A stretch of DNA of 43,739 nucleotides from Candidatus Aminicenantota bacterium (GTDB taxonomy: Bacteria > Acidobacteriota > Aminicenantia > Aminicenantales > UBA4085), in the NCBI GenBank assembly GCA_022866045.1, contig JALHTW010000151.1, positions 1 through 43,739 on the forward strand. Direction: 5' to 3'. Numbering within the stretch: position 1 is the stretch's first letter; every line of letters starts with the position of its first letter. The notes below the pieces were generated by a model, which saw nothing but the letters and a program-made list of their open reading frames with translations, searched no databases and was not told the DNA's origin. A program made the position numbers and the translations under genes. Below, one piece after another: positions 23,340 to 31,955 of this stretch.

Positions 23340-23873
23340 TCAAATACGATATTTCTTGGCCAATGTCTTGGACAGAAATTCGGCAAGGGTATTCACTGAT
23401 TTTTTGACGGGATCGGAAAGCTCATTTGTCCGGACATTAAAACCAATCGTTTCCGGCTGGATCCCCAGCACCATCACCTTACAGCCGATGGATTCCTCCA
23501 AATATCTCACAAATAACGCCAGCGAGAGCTTATGCGTCGAGAAACCTTCGTCCGGGATCCGGTCTTTTTCCACGAGAAAGACCGCGCCCGGCCGATGCGG
23601 CCCGACAGCCGCGTCAAGGATCAGGACGAGGTCGGGATCGAACTTCCGGATCTCCCCAGTGAGGCTCTCGGGCGATTCATAGCCGAGCGAAATCTTTAGG
23701 CGGGACCGGGCTTTCCCGCGCAGGGATTTTTTGAGCTTTCCGGAGCAGACAATCCCCGCCGCGTCGTCTCCCCTTGTTTTATTCCCCACGCCCAAAATAA
23801 CGGTTCTTCGTGCTTTTTGGATTTCCCGGCGGGTCCGTCGTTTCCAGGTTATATGAGGCCGAGAGTTTTCCAT
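23340..23873 (-). CDS. [NiFe] hydrogenase maturation endopeptidase (HycI/HyaD family)
   Basis: A 177-residue protease that trims the hydrogenase large subunit after nickel insertion. VILGVGNKTRGDDAAGI holds the conserved Gly-x-Gly-Asn and Asp nickel-sensing residue. LDAAVGPHRPGAV has the second Asp, and STHKLSLALF the conserved His. The late VLGIQPETIGF is also typical. The start is ATG at 23873 with AAGGA upstream; a longer open frame to 24041 overlaps the ferredoxin gene. It is the last gene of the hydrogenase operon, so its target is almost certainly the large subunit at 25350-26552. Confidence 0.88.
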   Translation of the reverse strand: MENSRPHITWKRRTRREIQKARRTVILGVGNKTRGDDAAGIVCSGKLKKSLRGKARSRLKISLGYESPESLTGEIRKFDPDLVLILDAAVGPHRPGAVFLVEKDRIPDEGFSTHKLSLALFVRYLEESIGCKVMVLGIQPETIGFNVRTNELSDPVKKSVNTLAEFLSKTLAKKYRI

Positions 23874-23947
23874 TTTTTTATGTCCTTCGCAGGGTAAAAA
23901 ATGACGAACCATACCTGATGTGCATATGCGCAGCCGAAGGTTCGCGA

Positions 23948-24394
23948 TTATTGAGCGGGTTCGGTTTTCGGCGGTTCCGGCTTCGGTGGCGCGGCCGCGG
24001 GTTTGGGCTCTTTCTTCGGGAGCGCCCGGACGAATTCCCATTCCATCTTGAGGTTGTGCCGGTCGAAGTCGGCCGTCTCGAACAGATGGTCAATCTCCAT
24101 GGCCTTCACCGGATTTGTGGGGCAGGAATCGACGCACTGGGCGCAGTGAATGCAGCGGTCGTTGTGGATGATCATCTTGAATTTCTTCTCGGCTTCGACG
24201 ACCGACGTGATTTCGATCGCCTCGGCCGGGCAGTCCCGCTCGCAGGCCCGGCAGGCGATGCAGATCTCGGGATGGAGGAAGGGGGTTCCGCGGAAGTCCT
24301 TGGGCACATCGAGTTTCTTGAACGGATAATCCACCGTGTTCGGCTTTTTGAAGAGGCTCCGAAGAAGCTCCGGAAGGAAAACCGCTAATCTCAT
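23948..24394 (-). CDS. NuoI/HycF-like 2x[4Fe-4S] ferredoxin subunit
   Basis: A 148-residue polyferredoxin subunit. Two CxxCxxCxxxCP motifs, CIACRACERDCP and CIHCAQCVDSCP, would bind two [4Fe-4S] clusters that carry electrons from a donor, probably reduced ferredoxin, to the small subunit. The start is ATG at 24394 (MRLAVFLPELL), overlapping the NuoH-like stop by 4 bp. The last 25 residues are Pro/Lys/Glu-rich and probably flexible. The position after nuoH matches the nuoH-nuoI order of complex I operons. Confidence 0.92.
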   Translation of the reverse strand: MRLAVFLPELLRSLFKKPNTVDYPFKKLDVPKDFRGTPFLHPEICIACRACERDCPAEAIEITSVVEAEKKFKMIIHNDRCIHCAQCVDSCPTNPVKAMEIDHLFETADFDRHNLKMEWEFVRALPKKEPKPAAAPPKPEPPKTEPAQ

Positions 24395-25362
24395 AATAGC
24401 AATCCCTTGATTAAGATGACAACGAGAAGCTGAAGGATGGCCAGGGGGGCCAGATATTTCCAAGCGAAGGACACGACCTGGTCGACCCGGATCCTCGAGG
24501 TTAGGGCCCGGATGAGCGACAGGAAGAAGATGACGAAAAGCGTCTTAATAATGAAATTCAACAGGCCGAGCCACAGGCCTCCGGGAAAGCCGGCCAGGAA
24601 GACCGTAGCGACAAGGCCGGACGATACGACGAGCTCGATGTCGATCATCAGCCGGAAGAAGGCCAGCTTCTTTCCCGAATACTCGGTAAACGTCCCTCCG
24701 ACGATCTCTGTTTCAGCATGGGGGATGTCGAACGGCGTCCGCTCGAGCTTGGCCTGGACCGAGATGAGGGCGATGACGAAGCCGAGCAGATTGGGCAGGA
24801 TGAGGAGGGGCTTTTTCTGGTAGAACAGGGCAATCTCGGAGAGCCGCCAGGAATTGGCCAGGATCGCGGGCGAAAGGACGGCCATGAAGAGAGGGACCTC
24901 GTAGCCGAAGAGCATGGTCAGGACGCGCGTCCCGCCGATCGTCGAGAAGAAGTTCGTCGAGGACCAGCCGGCCAGGAAGAAGATGAGCGTCGGCAGGCTG
25001 AGGAGATAGAGGAGGACGATGATGTCGCCGGGGAAGGAGATCATTCGGACCACAGCTTCGTTCGAATGCCAAATCGGCAGGAGCAGGCCGGCCGTGGCGA
25101 CGATGGCCAGGCCGAAAATCGGCAGGAGCGTAAACAGGATTTTATCCGCTTTCTCGGGGACGACGTCCTCTTTGGACATGAGCTTGAAGAAATCGGCGAC
25201 AGGCTGAAGGATACCCCAGGGCCCGGTGTGCGTCGGGCCCATCCGGTTCTGAAGGCGGGCGTAAACCTTCCGGTCGAACCATTCGCAGAACGTGGCATAG
25301 ACGAAGAGGAACAGAATCCCGGGATAGACGAGAAGGTAAAGAACGGTTTTCAGAACGGCCAT
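24391..25362 (-). CDS. NuoH/HycD-like membrane anchor subunit
   Basis: A 323-residue protein with about eight transmembrane helices. The hallmark FDRKVYARLQNRMGP (residues 29-43) and the later PFDIPHAETEIVGGTFTEYS are shared by NuoH and group 4 hydrogenase subunits HycD/EchB/MbhM. It links the hydrogenase arm to the ion-pumping subunits. The gene overlaps the large-subunit gene by 13 bp and the ferredoxin gene by 4 bp. Confidence 0.93.
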   Translation of the reverse strand: MAVLKTVLYLLVYPGILFLFVYATFCEWFDRKVYARLQNRMGPTHTGPWGILQPVADFFKLMSKEDVVPEKADKILFTLLPIFGLAIVATAGLLLPIWHSNEAVVRMISFPGDIIVLLYLLSLPTLIFFLAGWSSTNFFSTIGGTRVLTMLFGYEVPLFMAVLSPAILANSWRLSEIALFYQKKPLLILPNLLGFVIALISVQAKLERTPFDIPHAETEIVGGTFTEYSGKKLAFFRLMIDIELVVSSGLVATVFLAGFPGGLWLGLLNFIIKTLFVIFFLSLIRALTSRIRVDQVVSFAWKYLAPLAILQLLVVILIKGLLL

Positions 25363-26552
25363 ACCGCATTCCTTTTCAAAGAAGGATTTTTGAAGCGTTC
25401 GTCGGCGAGTTTCCGGAGCTCGCTGAAGCGGAGGGCTTTTTCCTCGCCGGTCCGGGCGTTCACGAGCTCGACGGCCCTCTCGGCGCAGCAGATGCAGGGG
25501 TCGATGGCGGCGAAGATCAGCGGGATGTCGGCGATAAACCCGTTCCTGAGCATCTCGACCGTCGCCGGATAGTTCGCCAGCGTCGGCGCCCGGACCTTCA
25601 GCCGCTCGGGCTTGTCCGTGCCGTTGGATTTGATGTAATGCGTGTTCTCTCCTCGCGGCGCTTCATAGCGGCTGAGGACCTCGTTGGGCTTGGCTCGCTT
25701 GGGCGCCTTGACCGCGATGCCGCCGGCGGGCAGGCTCTTGAGCAGAAACTCCGAGATCTTATAGGACTCGAACAGCTCCTTGATCCGGACCACGGTCCGG
25801 CCCAGGACGTCGCAGGTATCCGCCGTGCAGACATCAAAAGGAGTTTCATCGTAAGCGGCATAGGGATCATCCTTCCGGACATCCCTGGTGACGCCGGAGG
25901 CGCGGGCGGTCGGGCCGACGGCGCAGAGATCCATCGCCCTTTCCTTGGATAGGTATCCGACGCCGGCGAGGCGGGCCACAAACGTGGGCTCGTTGGCTCC
26001 GATCTTGAAATAGTATTCGGTTCGCTTCTTCAAGACCTCCAGGCCGTCAAGGATCTTCTTGACCTGGAGGTCGTCCAAGTCCCGGCGGACACCCCCGATC
26101 GTGTTCATCGCGTAATGGACGCGGTTGCCGGAGATCATCTCCAGGATGTCCATGACGACCTCGCGGTCGCGCCAGGTATACATGAAGAAGGAGTCGAACC
26201 CAGCCTCGTGGCCGGCCACTCCCAGCCAGAGCAGGTGGCTATGAATTCTCTCGAGTTCCGCGACGAGCGTGCGGATATACAAACCGCGCTTGGGAGGCTC
26301 GATCTCCATGAGCTTCTCCACGCCCTGGACGTAGCAAGTGGTATGGGAGTGCGAGCAGATGCCGCAGATGCGCTCCATCAGGTAGATATTCTGAATCCAG
26401 GTCCGCTCTTCGGCGAGCTTTTCCAGCCCGCGATGGTTGTAGCCGAGCCGGATGTCCGCGTCCCGGATGACTTCGCCTTCGACGGTCATCCGCAGGCTGA
26501 TGGGTTCTTTCAGGGCGGGGTGCTGGGGGCCGATGGGGATGGTGAACTTCAT
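25350..26552 (-). CDS. Group 4 [NiFe] hydrogenase large (catalytic) subunit
   Basis: A 400-residue homologue of NuoD/HycE/EchE/MbhL. Both nickel-iron ligand pairs are intact: RICGICSHSHT (C63, C66) and DPCICCAER (C353, C356), which complex I NuoD has lost. R359 is followed by a 41-residue tail, like the C-terminal extension that HycI removes from HycE. The substrate is expected to be protons/H2. The overlap with the NuoC-like gene is 4 bp (ATGA). The Cys pairs and the dedicated protease together make an active [NiFe] site likely, not a quinone site. Confidence 0.93.
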   Translation of the reverse strand: MKFTIPIGPQHPALKEPISLRMTVEGEVIRDADIRLGYNHRGLEKLAEERTWIQNIYLMERICGICSHSHTTCYVQGVEKLMEIEPPKRGLYIRTLVAELERIHSHLLWLGVAGHEAGFDSFFMYTWRDREVVMDILEMISGNRVHYAMNTIGGVRRDLDDLQVKKILDGLEVLKKRTEYYFKIGANEPTFVARLAGVGYLSKERAMDLCAVGPTARASGVTRDVRKDDPYAAYDETPFDVCTADTCDVLGRTVVRIKELFESYKISEFLLKSLPAGGIAVKAPKRAKPNEVLSRYEAPRGENTHYIKSNGTDKPERLKVRAPTLANYPATVEMLRNGFIADIPLIFAAIDPCICCAERAVELVNARTGEEKALRFSELRKLADERFKNPSLKRNAVWPF

Positions 26553-27022
26553 TGTTTGCCTCCGGGGATGATCTCGGGGGGCCGCTCGTATTTCCAGTCC
26601 TTCCTCAGGGGGTAGTTGCCAGCCGGCCAGTCGTCGGGCACGACGAGGGGCCGCGGGTCGGGGATATGGTCCACGATGATGCCGAACATATCCTGGAGTT
26701 CCCGCTCGTAGAAAATCGCTCCGGGCACGATGGGAGAGATGCTTTCAATATGCGGATCGGCCTTCGGGATCCGGGTCCGGACGCTCAGGCTCCCATTGTC
26801 GTGGCCGAAATGATACAGGATCTCGAAGGAGTCCTCGACGTCCACCCCGCTGATCGCCGCGATATACCAGAGGCCCAGGTCCTTTTTGAGGCTCACGGCC
26901 ACGGCCGCGAGATTTCTGGGATCGACCTTCATAAAGACCCGCCGCAGGCCGGGATTGGACATCTCGACGATCTTGTCGCCGAGAAAGCTTTTCAATTTTT
27001 CCATCAATTCTATATCGGTCAT
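26549..27022 (-). CDS. NuoC-like (30-kDa) hydrogenase subunit
   Basis: A 157-residue member of the complex I 30-kDa family (NuoC, MbhK, EchD). The signature ERELQDMFGI occurs at about residues 108-117, followed by RPLVVPDDWPAGNYPLRKDW. It packs beside the catalytic subunit and has no cofactor. It is a separate gene, unlike the NuoCD-type fusion of HycE/HyfG, which separates this system from formate hydrogenlyase. Confidence 0.92.
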   Translation of the reverse strand: MTDIELMEKLKSFLGDKIVEMSNPGLRRVFMKVDPRNLAAVAVSLKKDLGLWYIAAISGVDVEDSFEILYHFGHDNGSLSVRTRIPKADPHIESISPIVPGAIFYERELQDMFGIIVDHIPDPRPLVVPDDWPAGNYPLRKDWKYERPPEIIPGGKQ

Positions 27023-27036
27023 AAGGTCCTCAAAAT

Positions 27037-27456
27037 CTAGAGTTTACCCAGGAGTTTGATGACGCCGTCCAGAATGGCGTCGGGACGGGCCGGGCAGCCG
27101 GGGACGTAGACATTCACCGGGATGACCTGGTCCAGGCCTCCCATGATGTTATAGGCGCCGCGGTAGACGCAGCCCGACATGGCGCAGGCGCCGACGGCGA
27201 TGACGAATTTTGGATCAGGGGTCTGTTCGTAAATGCGGATGATCCGGTCCTTGATCTGGCGGGTCACTGGGCCGGTGGCGATGATCACGTCCGCGTGCCG
27301 CGGCGTGGCCTTGAGAAGGACGCCGAACCGTTCCACGTCGAAGCGGGGGGTGAGCGCCGCCACGATTTCGATGTCACAGGCGTTGCAAGCGCCCGAATTC
27401 AGATGCAGGATCCATGGGGATTTGATCCGCGACCAGCGAGTCAGCCGTTTCAGCAT
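27037..27456 (-). CDS. NuoB-like small subunit with proximal [4Fe-4S] site
   Basis: A 139-residue small subunit (NuoB/HycG/EchC/MbhJ). The cluster ligands are NSGACNACDIEI (a CxxC pair), VGACAMSGC and VPGCPARPD. The first pair is CxxC, as in hydrogenases, rather than the adjacent CC of complex I NuoB. It should relay electrons to the nickel-iron site. It sits between nuoA-like and nuoC-like genes, as in complex I operons. Confidence 0.93.
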   Translation of the reverse strand: MLKRLTRWSRIKSPWILHLNSGACNACDIEIVAALTPRFDVERFGVLLKATPRHADVIIATGPVTRQIKDRIIRIYEQTPDPKFVIAVGACAMSGCVYRGAYNIMGGLDQVIPVNVYVPGCPARPDAILDGVIKLLGKL

Positions 27457-27457
27457 A

Positions 27458-27790
27458 TCAGTTCCTTGTCACGAGGGCCATGACGGAGAGGAAGATCACG
27501 GCCAGGTAGAGGATGGCGAACCAGACGATCTTGCCGGACGGGACGGTCGCGATCACAAGAGTGGCGACGTGCATGATGGTGAAGAAGAGGGCGACAAAGA
27601 AGAAGAGGCGGTATCCGAACTGGACCTTGACGCCCGGGATGTCCTCTCCGCAGGCATATGTCGTGAGCTTGCCGCCGGCCTTGTTGAGCCGCGGCGCCAT
27701 CCGTTTTCCAAGAAGGTAGAGAAGCCCCGCAACAAGGAGGAAAAGGACGAACGCCAGGGGCGGCGAGACGAGAATCGCGATCCCTTTCAT
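27458..27790 (-). CDS. NuoA-like membrane subunit
   Basis: A 110-residue protein with three hydrophobic helices. The loop after helix 1 reads GGKLTTYACGEDIPG, equivalent to the conserved Tyr-x-Cys-Gly of NuoA. Hyf, Ech and Mbh hydrogenases as I know them lack a clear NuoA, so its presence is notable. In complex I NuoA lies near the quinone channel entry and NuoH. It lies 2 bp from the nuoB-like gene. Confidence 0.82.
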   Translation of the reverse strand: MKGIAILVSPPLAFVLFLLVAGLLYLLGKRMAPRLNKAGGKLTTYACGEDIPGVKVQFGYRLFFFVALFFTIMHVATLVIATVPSGKIVWFAILYLAVIFLSVMALVTRN

Positions 27791-27793
27791 GGT

Positions 27794-28102
27794 TTACCCT
27801 TTCAGCTTTGTCAGCTTCCGGATGTCCAGGCTCTTGGTGTGCCGGTAGATGTTGATGATGATGGCCAGCGCGGTCGCGACGAGGCTGACTTCGACCACGA
27901 TGAAGGTAATGACCAGGCTCTGGGCGAGCAAGGTGTTCTTCTTGACGAATCCCGTGGCCAGAAGCGCCAGGCTCACGCCCTTGCTGATGACTTCGATGCC
28001 GATGAAAAGCTTAATGACGTTCTTCATCGTCAGAAGACAGTAGAGGCCCACGAAAAGAAGGCCGGCCGCAAAGGCCATGTACAAGAACCACGTGTTATTC
28101 AT
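27794..28102 (-). CDS. NuoK/MnhC-like membrane subunit
   Basis: A 102-residue, three-helix protein of the NuoK/MrpC family. The conserved membrane glutamates are present in IGIEVISKG and IVVEVSL, equivalent to the two proton-path Glu of NuoK. The C-terminal tail is basic. It overlaps the NuoJ-like gene by 8 bp, a tight nuoJ-nuoK pair. Confidence 0.88.
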   Translation of the reverse strand: MNNTWFLYMAFAAGLLFVGLYCLLTMKNVIKLFIGIEVISKGVSLALLATGFVKKNTLLAQSLVITFIVVEVSLVATALAIIINIYRHTKSLDIRKLTKLKG

Positions 28103-28577
28103 CTTTATTCCTCTTTCGGAATAGGGCGAGCACCGAGAACACGCCGGCGAGGATGATCGCGAGCTGGCCGATGAGGTCGAAGGTCCTCTGCTTCCACAGG
28201 ACGTCGCCGAAAGCGCCCGACTCTGATGTCTCGGGGAGGGCCGGGACCTTCTGGAGAAGGCCCTTCATGACGAGAACGTCGATGAGAATAAACGCAACGA
28301 AGACGAGCGGAAAGATCAGCCGGGCGAGCTTGGATTCGCGGACGTCGCCCTCTGCTTTGGTCAAGGCGATGGTCAGCATGAAGAGGACTGTAATCAGGCC
28401 GGCTACGACCGAGATTTCGAAGACGCCGGCGTAGGGGGCGTTCATCTGGAAGAAGAGGATGCCGAGAAAGAGGCTGGCCAGGGCAAGGCTGATGGCCGAT
28501 TTGATGAGGTCCTTCGACAGGATGGCCAGGATGGAAAAGAGGACCACTCCGGATAAAAGGAGTATTTGCCAAATCAT
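28095..28577 (-). CDS. NuoJ-like membrane subunit
   Basis: A 160-residue protein with about five hydrophobic segments. Pattern and position match NuoJ (or the MrpA-tail/MrpB module): SAISLALASLFLGILFFQMNAPYAGVFEISVV contains the conserved Glu and the NuoJ helix that forms a pi-bulge in complex I. The C-terminus ends basic, consistent with a cytoplasmic end. It precedes nuoK-like, as in nuo operons. Confidence 0.82.
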   Translation of the reverse strand: MIWQILLLSGVVLFSILAILSKDLIKSAISLALASLFLGILFFQMNAPYAGVFEISVVAGLITVLFMLTIALTKAEGDVRESKLARLIFPLVFVAFILIDVLVMKGLLQKVPALPETSESGAFGDVLWKQRTFDLIGQLAIILAGVFSVLALFRKRNKDE

Positions 28578-28580
28578 GTT

Positions 28581-30062
28581 CTAAATTCCCCAAGAACCGA
28601 GCGCGAGATGTATTCCCCGGGCCAGCACGTCCGACGCCGGCTGGATCCAGGATTTTATAAAGGCCGAGAAAAAGAGGCCCACGCCGATCGAAAGAAGGGC
28701 CAGGATGACCGTCGAGGCCGTCATCCAGAAGGGCGCTTCCTTAACGTTCTTCCACTTCTCATCGAGCTTCCCGAAGAAGGCTTTGCGCTGCATGAGGAGG
28801 TAATACCAGAGCGTCAAAACGCTGGCCAGGATGGCGACGAGGGCGAGGGGCCACTCCTTCGCCTGGACGAGGGCCATGATAATGATGAGCTTGCTCCAGA
28901 AGCCGCTGAGCGGAGGAACGCCGACGATCGAGAGCGAGCCGATGAGGCTTGTGGCCGCGGTCACGGGCATCCGCTTGGCCAGGCCGCCCATCTCCTCGAG
29001 GTTCCGCGTGCCTGTCGCATGCTGGACCGAGCCCGAATTCAAGAACAGGAGCCCTTTGGCCAGGGCGTGGTTGAAGAGGTGGAAGAGCCCGCCGGCGATG
29101 CCGAGCGGGGTGCCGATCCCGATGCCCAGGACGACATAGCCCACTTGGCTGATCGAGGAATAGGCAAGCAATCGTTTCATGTCTTTCTGGCCGAGAGCGA
29201 GGAAGGCGGCAACAACGATGGATACGGCCCCGAGATACATGAGGACTTGAGAGAGGGCCGGCGTCAGGCCGAAGACATTGAACAAGATCCGGGTCAAAGC
29301 GTAAACGCCGGAAACTTTGATGAGCAATCCGGAAAGGATGGCCGAAATGGGCGCCGGCGCCGAGGGGTGTGCGTCCGGAAGCCAGGCGTGAAAGGGAATC
29401 AAGGCTGCCTTGAGCCCGAAGCCCATGATGAAAAGGGCGGCGCAAAAGCCGACGACGAATTTGGCGTCCAGGCTGCGAAGGCCAGCGGCTACGGCGGTGA
29501 AGCCAAGGCTGCCCGTCATGCCGAAGAGGACGGCGATACTGATCAGGATGGCCGCGGAGGCGATGACCGACAGCATCAGATATTTGAACGAGGCTTCGAG
29601 CTCATCATGCTCCAGGCCGTACGCGACCAGGGCATAAGAGGCGATGGCGGCGACCTCCAGGAACAAGTAAACGTTGAACAAGTCGGTCACGAGCACGAGA
29701 CCGTTCATCCCGGCCGCCATCATCAAGAGCAGGGCGTAGTAGTTGGCCTTGGCGCCGTAGCGCTCCATGTAATCGATGGAGTAAAGGCTGACGCACAGGG
29801 TGAGGAGCGAAATGGCCATCAGCATGAACAGGCTGAAGCCGTCCACCGCGACCGTGATTCCGACCGGCTCGCCCAGCCAGTTGAGCTGTTTGAGGACAGG
29901 CCCTTCGCTTATCACCTGCCGGCCGGCGGTGACAGCGAGGACGAGGAGGAGGAGGAAGACGGCGTTGGCGAGAAGATCGGGCAGAACTCTTTTTGATATC
30001 TTTCCTATCAAGGGCAAGAGCGCCGCGACCACGAGAGGCAAGCCGATAAACAGGAAAATCAA
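28581..30062 (-). CDS. Antiporter-like subunit (NuoM/NuoN/MrpD family), third of three
   Basis: A 493-residue protein with about 14 hydrophobic helices. The key pumping residues can be seen: Glu in LFNVYLFLEVAAIASY and Lys in MGFGLKAALIPFHAWLPDAH, followed by RLLAYSSISQVGYVVLGIG. It belongs to the proton/sodium antiporter-like subunits of complex I and Mrp. Ion identity cannot be read. The gene ends 3 bp before nuoJ-like begins. Confidence 0.9.
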   Translation of the reverse strand: MIFLFIGLPLVVAALLPLIGKISKRVLPDLLANAVFLLLLVLAVTAGRQVISEGPVLKQLNWLGEPVGITVAVDGFSLFMLMAISLLTLCVSLYSIDYMERYGAKANYYALLLMMAAGMNGLVLVTDLFNVYLFLEVAAIASYALVAYGLEHDELEASFKYLMLSVIASAAILISIAVLFGMTGSLGFTAVAAGLRSLDAKFVVGFCAALFIMGFGLKAALIPFHAWLPDAHPSAPAPISAILSGLLIKVSGVYALTRILFNVFGLTPALSQVLMYLGAVSIVVAAFLALGQKDMKRLLAYSSISQVGYVVLGIGIGTPLGIAGGLFHLFNHALAKGLLFLNSGSVQHATGTRNLEEMGGLAKRMPVTAATSLIGSLSIVGVPPLSGFWSKLIIIMALVQAKEWPLALVAILASVLTLWYYLLMQRKAFFGKLDEKWKNVKEAPFWMTASTVILALLSIGVGLFFSAFIKSWIQPASDVLARGIHLALGSWGI

Positions 30063-30089
30063 AGGTCCTCCTCTATCTATTCAAGTTAC

Positions 30090-31955
30090 CTATTTTATCA
30101 GCAAATTAATCAGGGCGGCGACGGCGAGCAGCCCGCCGAGACACCAGGCTAGGTAATTCGCGTAATGGCCGGTGTGGGCTTTTTGAAGCACTCCGCTGAA
30201 GGCGCTGCCCGTCTTCGTGACGATCTTCTCGAAAAAGAAATCGATCGGCCGGTCGATGCCCTTGAACAGGACCAGGGAAAAGCATCTCAGGAAGACGATG
30301 CCCTGCTCGTAAAGGTCGAAGACGCGGGCCTCGGCCAGGTCGTAGATCTGCTTGATCACCGGGAACTTGTGAACGGGCTCGGAGGCCAGATAGGCCTTCT
30401 TATCGCCGCGTTTCCAGCCGGTGAAGTGCAGGCAGAGGGCGATGAGCAGGCAGAGGATCGATATCCCTGCCACGGGATTGAACAGGCTCAGGGCGTGGGC
30501 TGTAAAATCGATGTTTTCGCCGGCTTCGACGTGGCCCTCGAGGATGGGCTGGATGAAATTCACCAGGGGGAGCTTATTAAATACGCCGAACGTGATGCAG
30601 AGAAAAGCCAGGATGAGGATCGGGATAAATACCGGAGCCGGACTTTCTTTTACGGGCGGGACTTCTTTGGTTCTCGGGCCGAAGAACACGGAGTGGCCGG
30701 CCTTGAGGAACGAGGCAAAGGTGAAGATGGCGCCAACCCAGGCGGCGATGGCGAAGACAGGATATCCGGTCTCGAGCGCGCCGTGGAAGATCATTTCCTT
30801 GGAGACAAAGCCGTTGAGGGGCCAGACGCCCGAAATGGCCAGGGCGCAGACCGAGAAGCCGAACGCCGTCAAAGGCATATCTTTGCTCAGCCCGCCCAGT
30901 TTTTTCAATTCGGTCGTACCGGTGCGGTGCTCGACCGAGCCCGCGCTCAGGAACAGACCGCATTTATACATGGCGTGGTTGATCATGTGGAAGATCCCGC
31001 CGGCGATGCCGATGGGAATGGCCGTGCCGATGCCCAGGATCATGTAGCCGACCTGGCTGACAGCGTGATAGGACAGCAGCCGCTTGAAGTCCTTCTGGAT
31101 GAGGGCCATCATGACGGCGAAGACGATCGTCGCGGCGCCGATGATCATGAGGACAAGGGACAAGGAGCTTCCTTTCTCGAGCTTGAAGAGGTCAAGCGTG
31201 ATCCGGGCCAGGAGATAGATCCCGAGCAGTTTTTCGAACGCCGCGGGGAGAAAGGCCATGAAGGTCACCGGCGCGTCGATGGCGGCGTCGGGAATCCAGG
31301 TGTGGAACGGCATGGCCCCCGCTTTGCCGATGGCGCCGATCATCATCATGATAAACGCCGTCACGGCAAGGCCTTCGGGCTGGACCGAGATCTGGGATAT
31401 CGTCAGGGTGCCTGTGATCGACCAGAGGATGGCGATGCCTAGGATCATGCAGAAATCGCAAAATCCGCTGATGAGGAACGCCTTGACCGCGGTGCGGTTC
31501 GATGACTTTCCGCCGATCGTGATCAAGCCGTAGAGGGTCAGGAGCAGGCCTTCCCAGAAGAAGACCAGGGGGACGAAGTTATCGGCGAGCACCGCGCCGT
31601 TGGCCAGGGCGGCGGACAGAAACACATAAGCGTAATACTCGCCCACGCGGGGATCGTTCTTCATTTTGACGGTCGAATACAGGGTGATGAGGAAAAGGAA
31701 GCCGGAAAGGCCGAGGAGGATGAAGCTCGAGAAATGGTACAGCCGCAGCTCGAAATTGATCCCATTTCCCATCCACGGCAGGCGGAATTCAAGGTTCTTC
31801 ACGGAGAAGAGGGCGAACCCGAGATAGAGGACGGCGACCGAGGCGAGGAGCGCAATCCCCTCCCGGAGGAGCTTCATGTTCCTGGGGATGAGAAAGCAGA
31901 TGACGGCGGCGAGGGCGGGCAGAAGGATTGGCCATAAAAGGGTTTGGGGGGTCAT
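30090..31955 (-). CDS. NuoL-like antiporter subunit with lateral-helix C-terminus
   Basis: A 621-residue NuoL-like protein. The start is taken at ATG 31955 (MTPQTLLWPILLP), which overlaps the previous TGA as ATGA; an upstream ATG at 31967 is the alternative. Pumping residues are in FFWEGLLLTLYG (Glu) and IGAIGKAGAMPFHTWIPDA (Lys), then RLLSYHAVSQVGYMILGIG. About 110 residues beyond the core (DLAEARVFDLYEQG onward, ending HTGHYANYLAWCLGG) match the NuoL lateral helix and last TM. It should be the distal pump. Confidence 0.92.
   Translation of the reverse strand: MTPQTLLWPILLPALAAVICFLIPRNMKLLREGIALLASVAVLYLGFALFSVKNLEFRLPWMGNGINFELRLYHFSSFILLGLSGFLFLITLYSTVKMKNDPRVGEYYAYVFLSAALANGAVLADNFVPLVFFWEGLLLTLYGLITIGGKSSNRTAVKAFLISGFCDFCMILGIAILWSITGTLTISQISVQPEGLAVTAFIMMMIGAIGKAGAMPFHTWIPDAAIDAPVTFMAFLPAAFEKLLGIYLLARITLDLFKLEKGSSLSLVLMIIGAATIVFAVMMALIQKDFKRLLSYHAVSQVGYMILGIGTAIPIGIAGGIFHMINHAMYKCGLFLSAGSVEHRTGTTELKKLGGLSKDMPLTAFGFSVCALAISGVWPLNGFVSKEMIFHGALETGYPVFAIAAWVGAIFTFASFLKAGHSVFFGPRTKEVPPVKESPAPVFIPILILAFLCITFGVFNKLPLVNFIQPILEGHVEAGENIDFTAHALSLFNPVAGISILCLLIALCLHFTGWKRGDKKAYLASEPVHKFPVIKQIYDLAEARVFDLYEQGIVFLRCFSLVLFKGIDRPIDFFFEKIVTKTGSAFSGVLQKAHTGHYANYLAWCLGGLLAVAALINLLIK

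Noticed and set aside
25350-26552. Assignment as complex I NuoD (NADH dehydrogenase)
   Set aside because: Both CxxC nickel ligand pairs are intact, the small subunit has hydrogenase-type CxxC, NuoEFG are absent and a hydrogenase protease is present.
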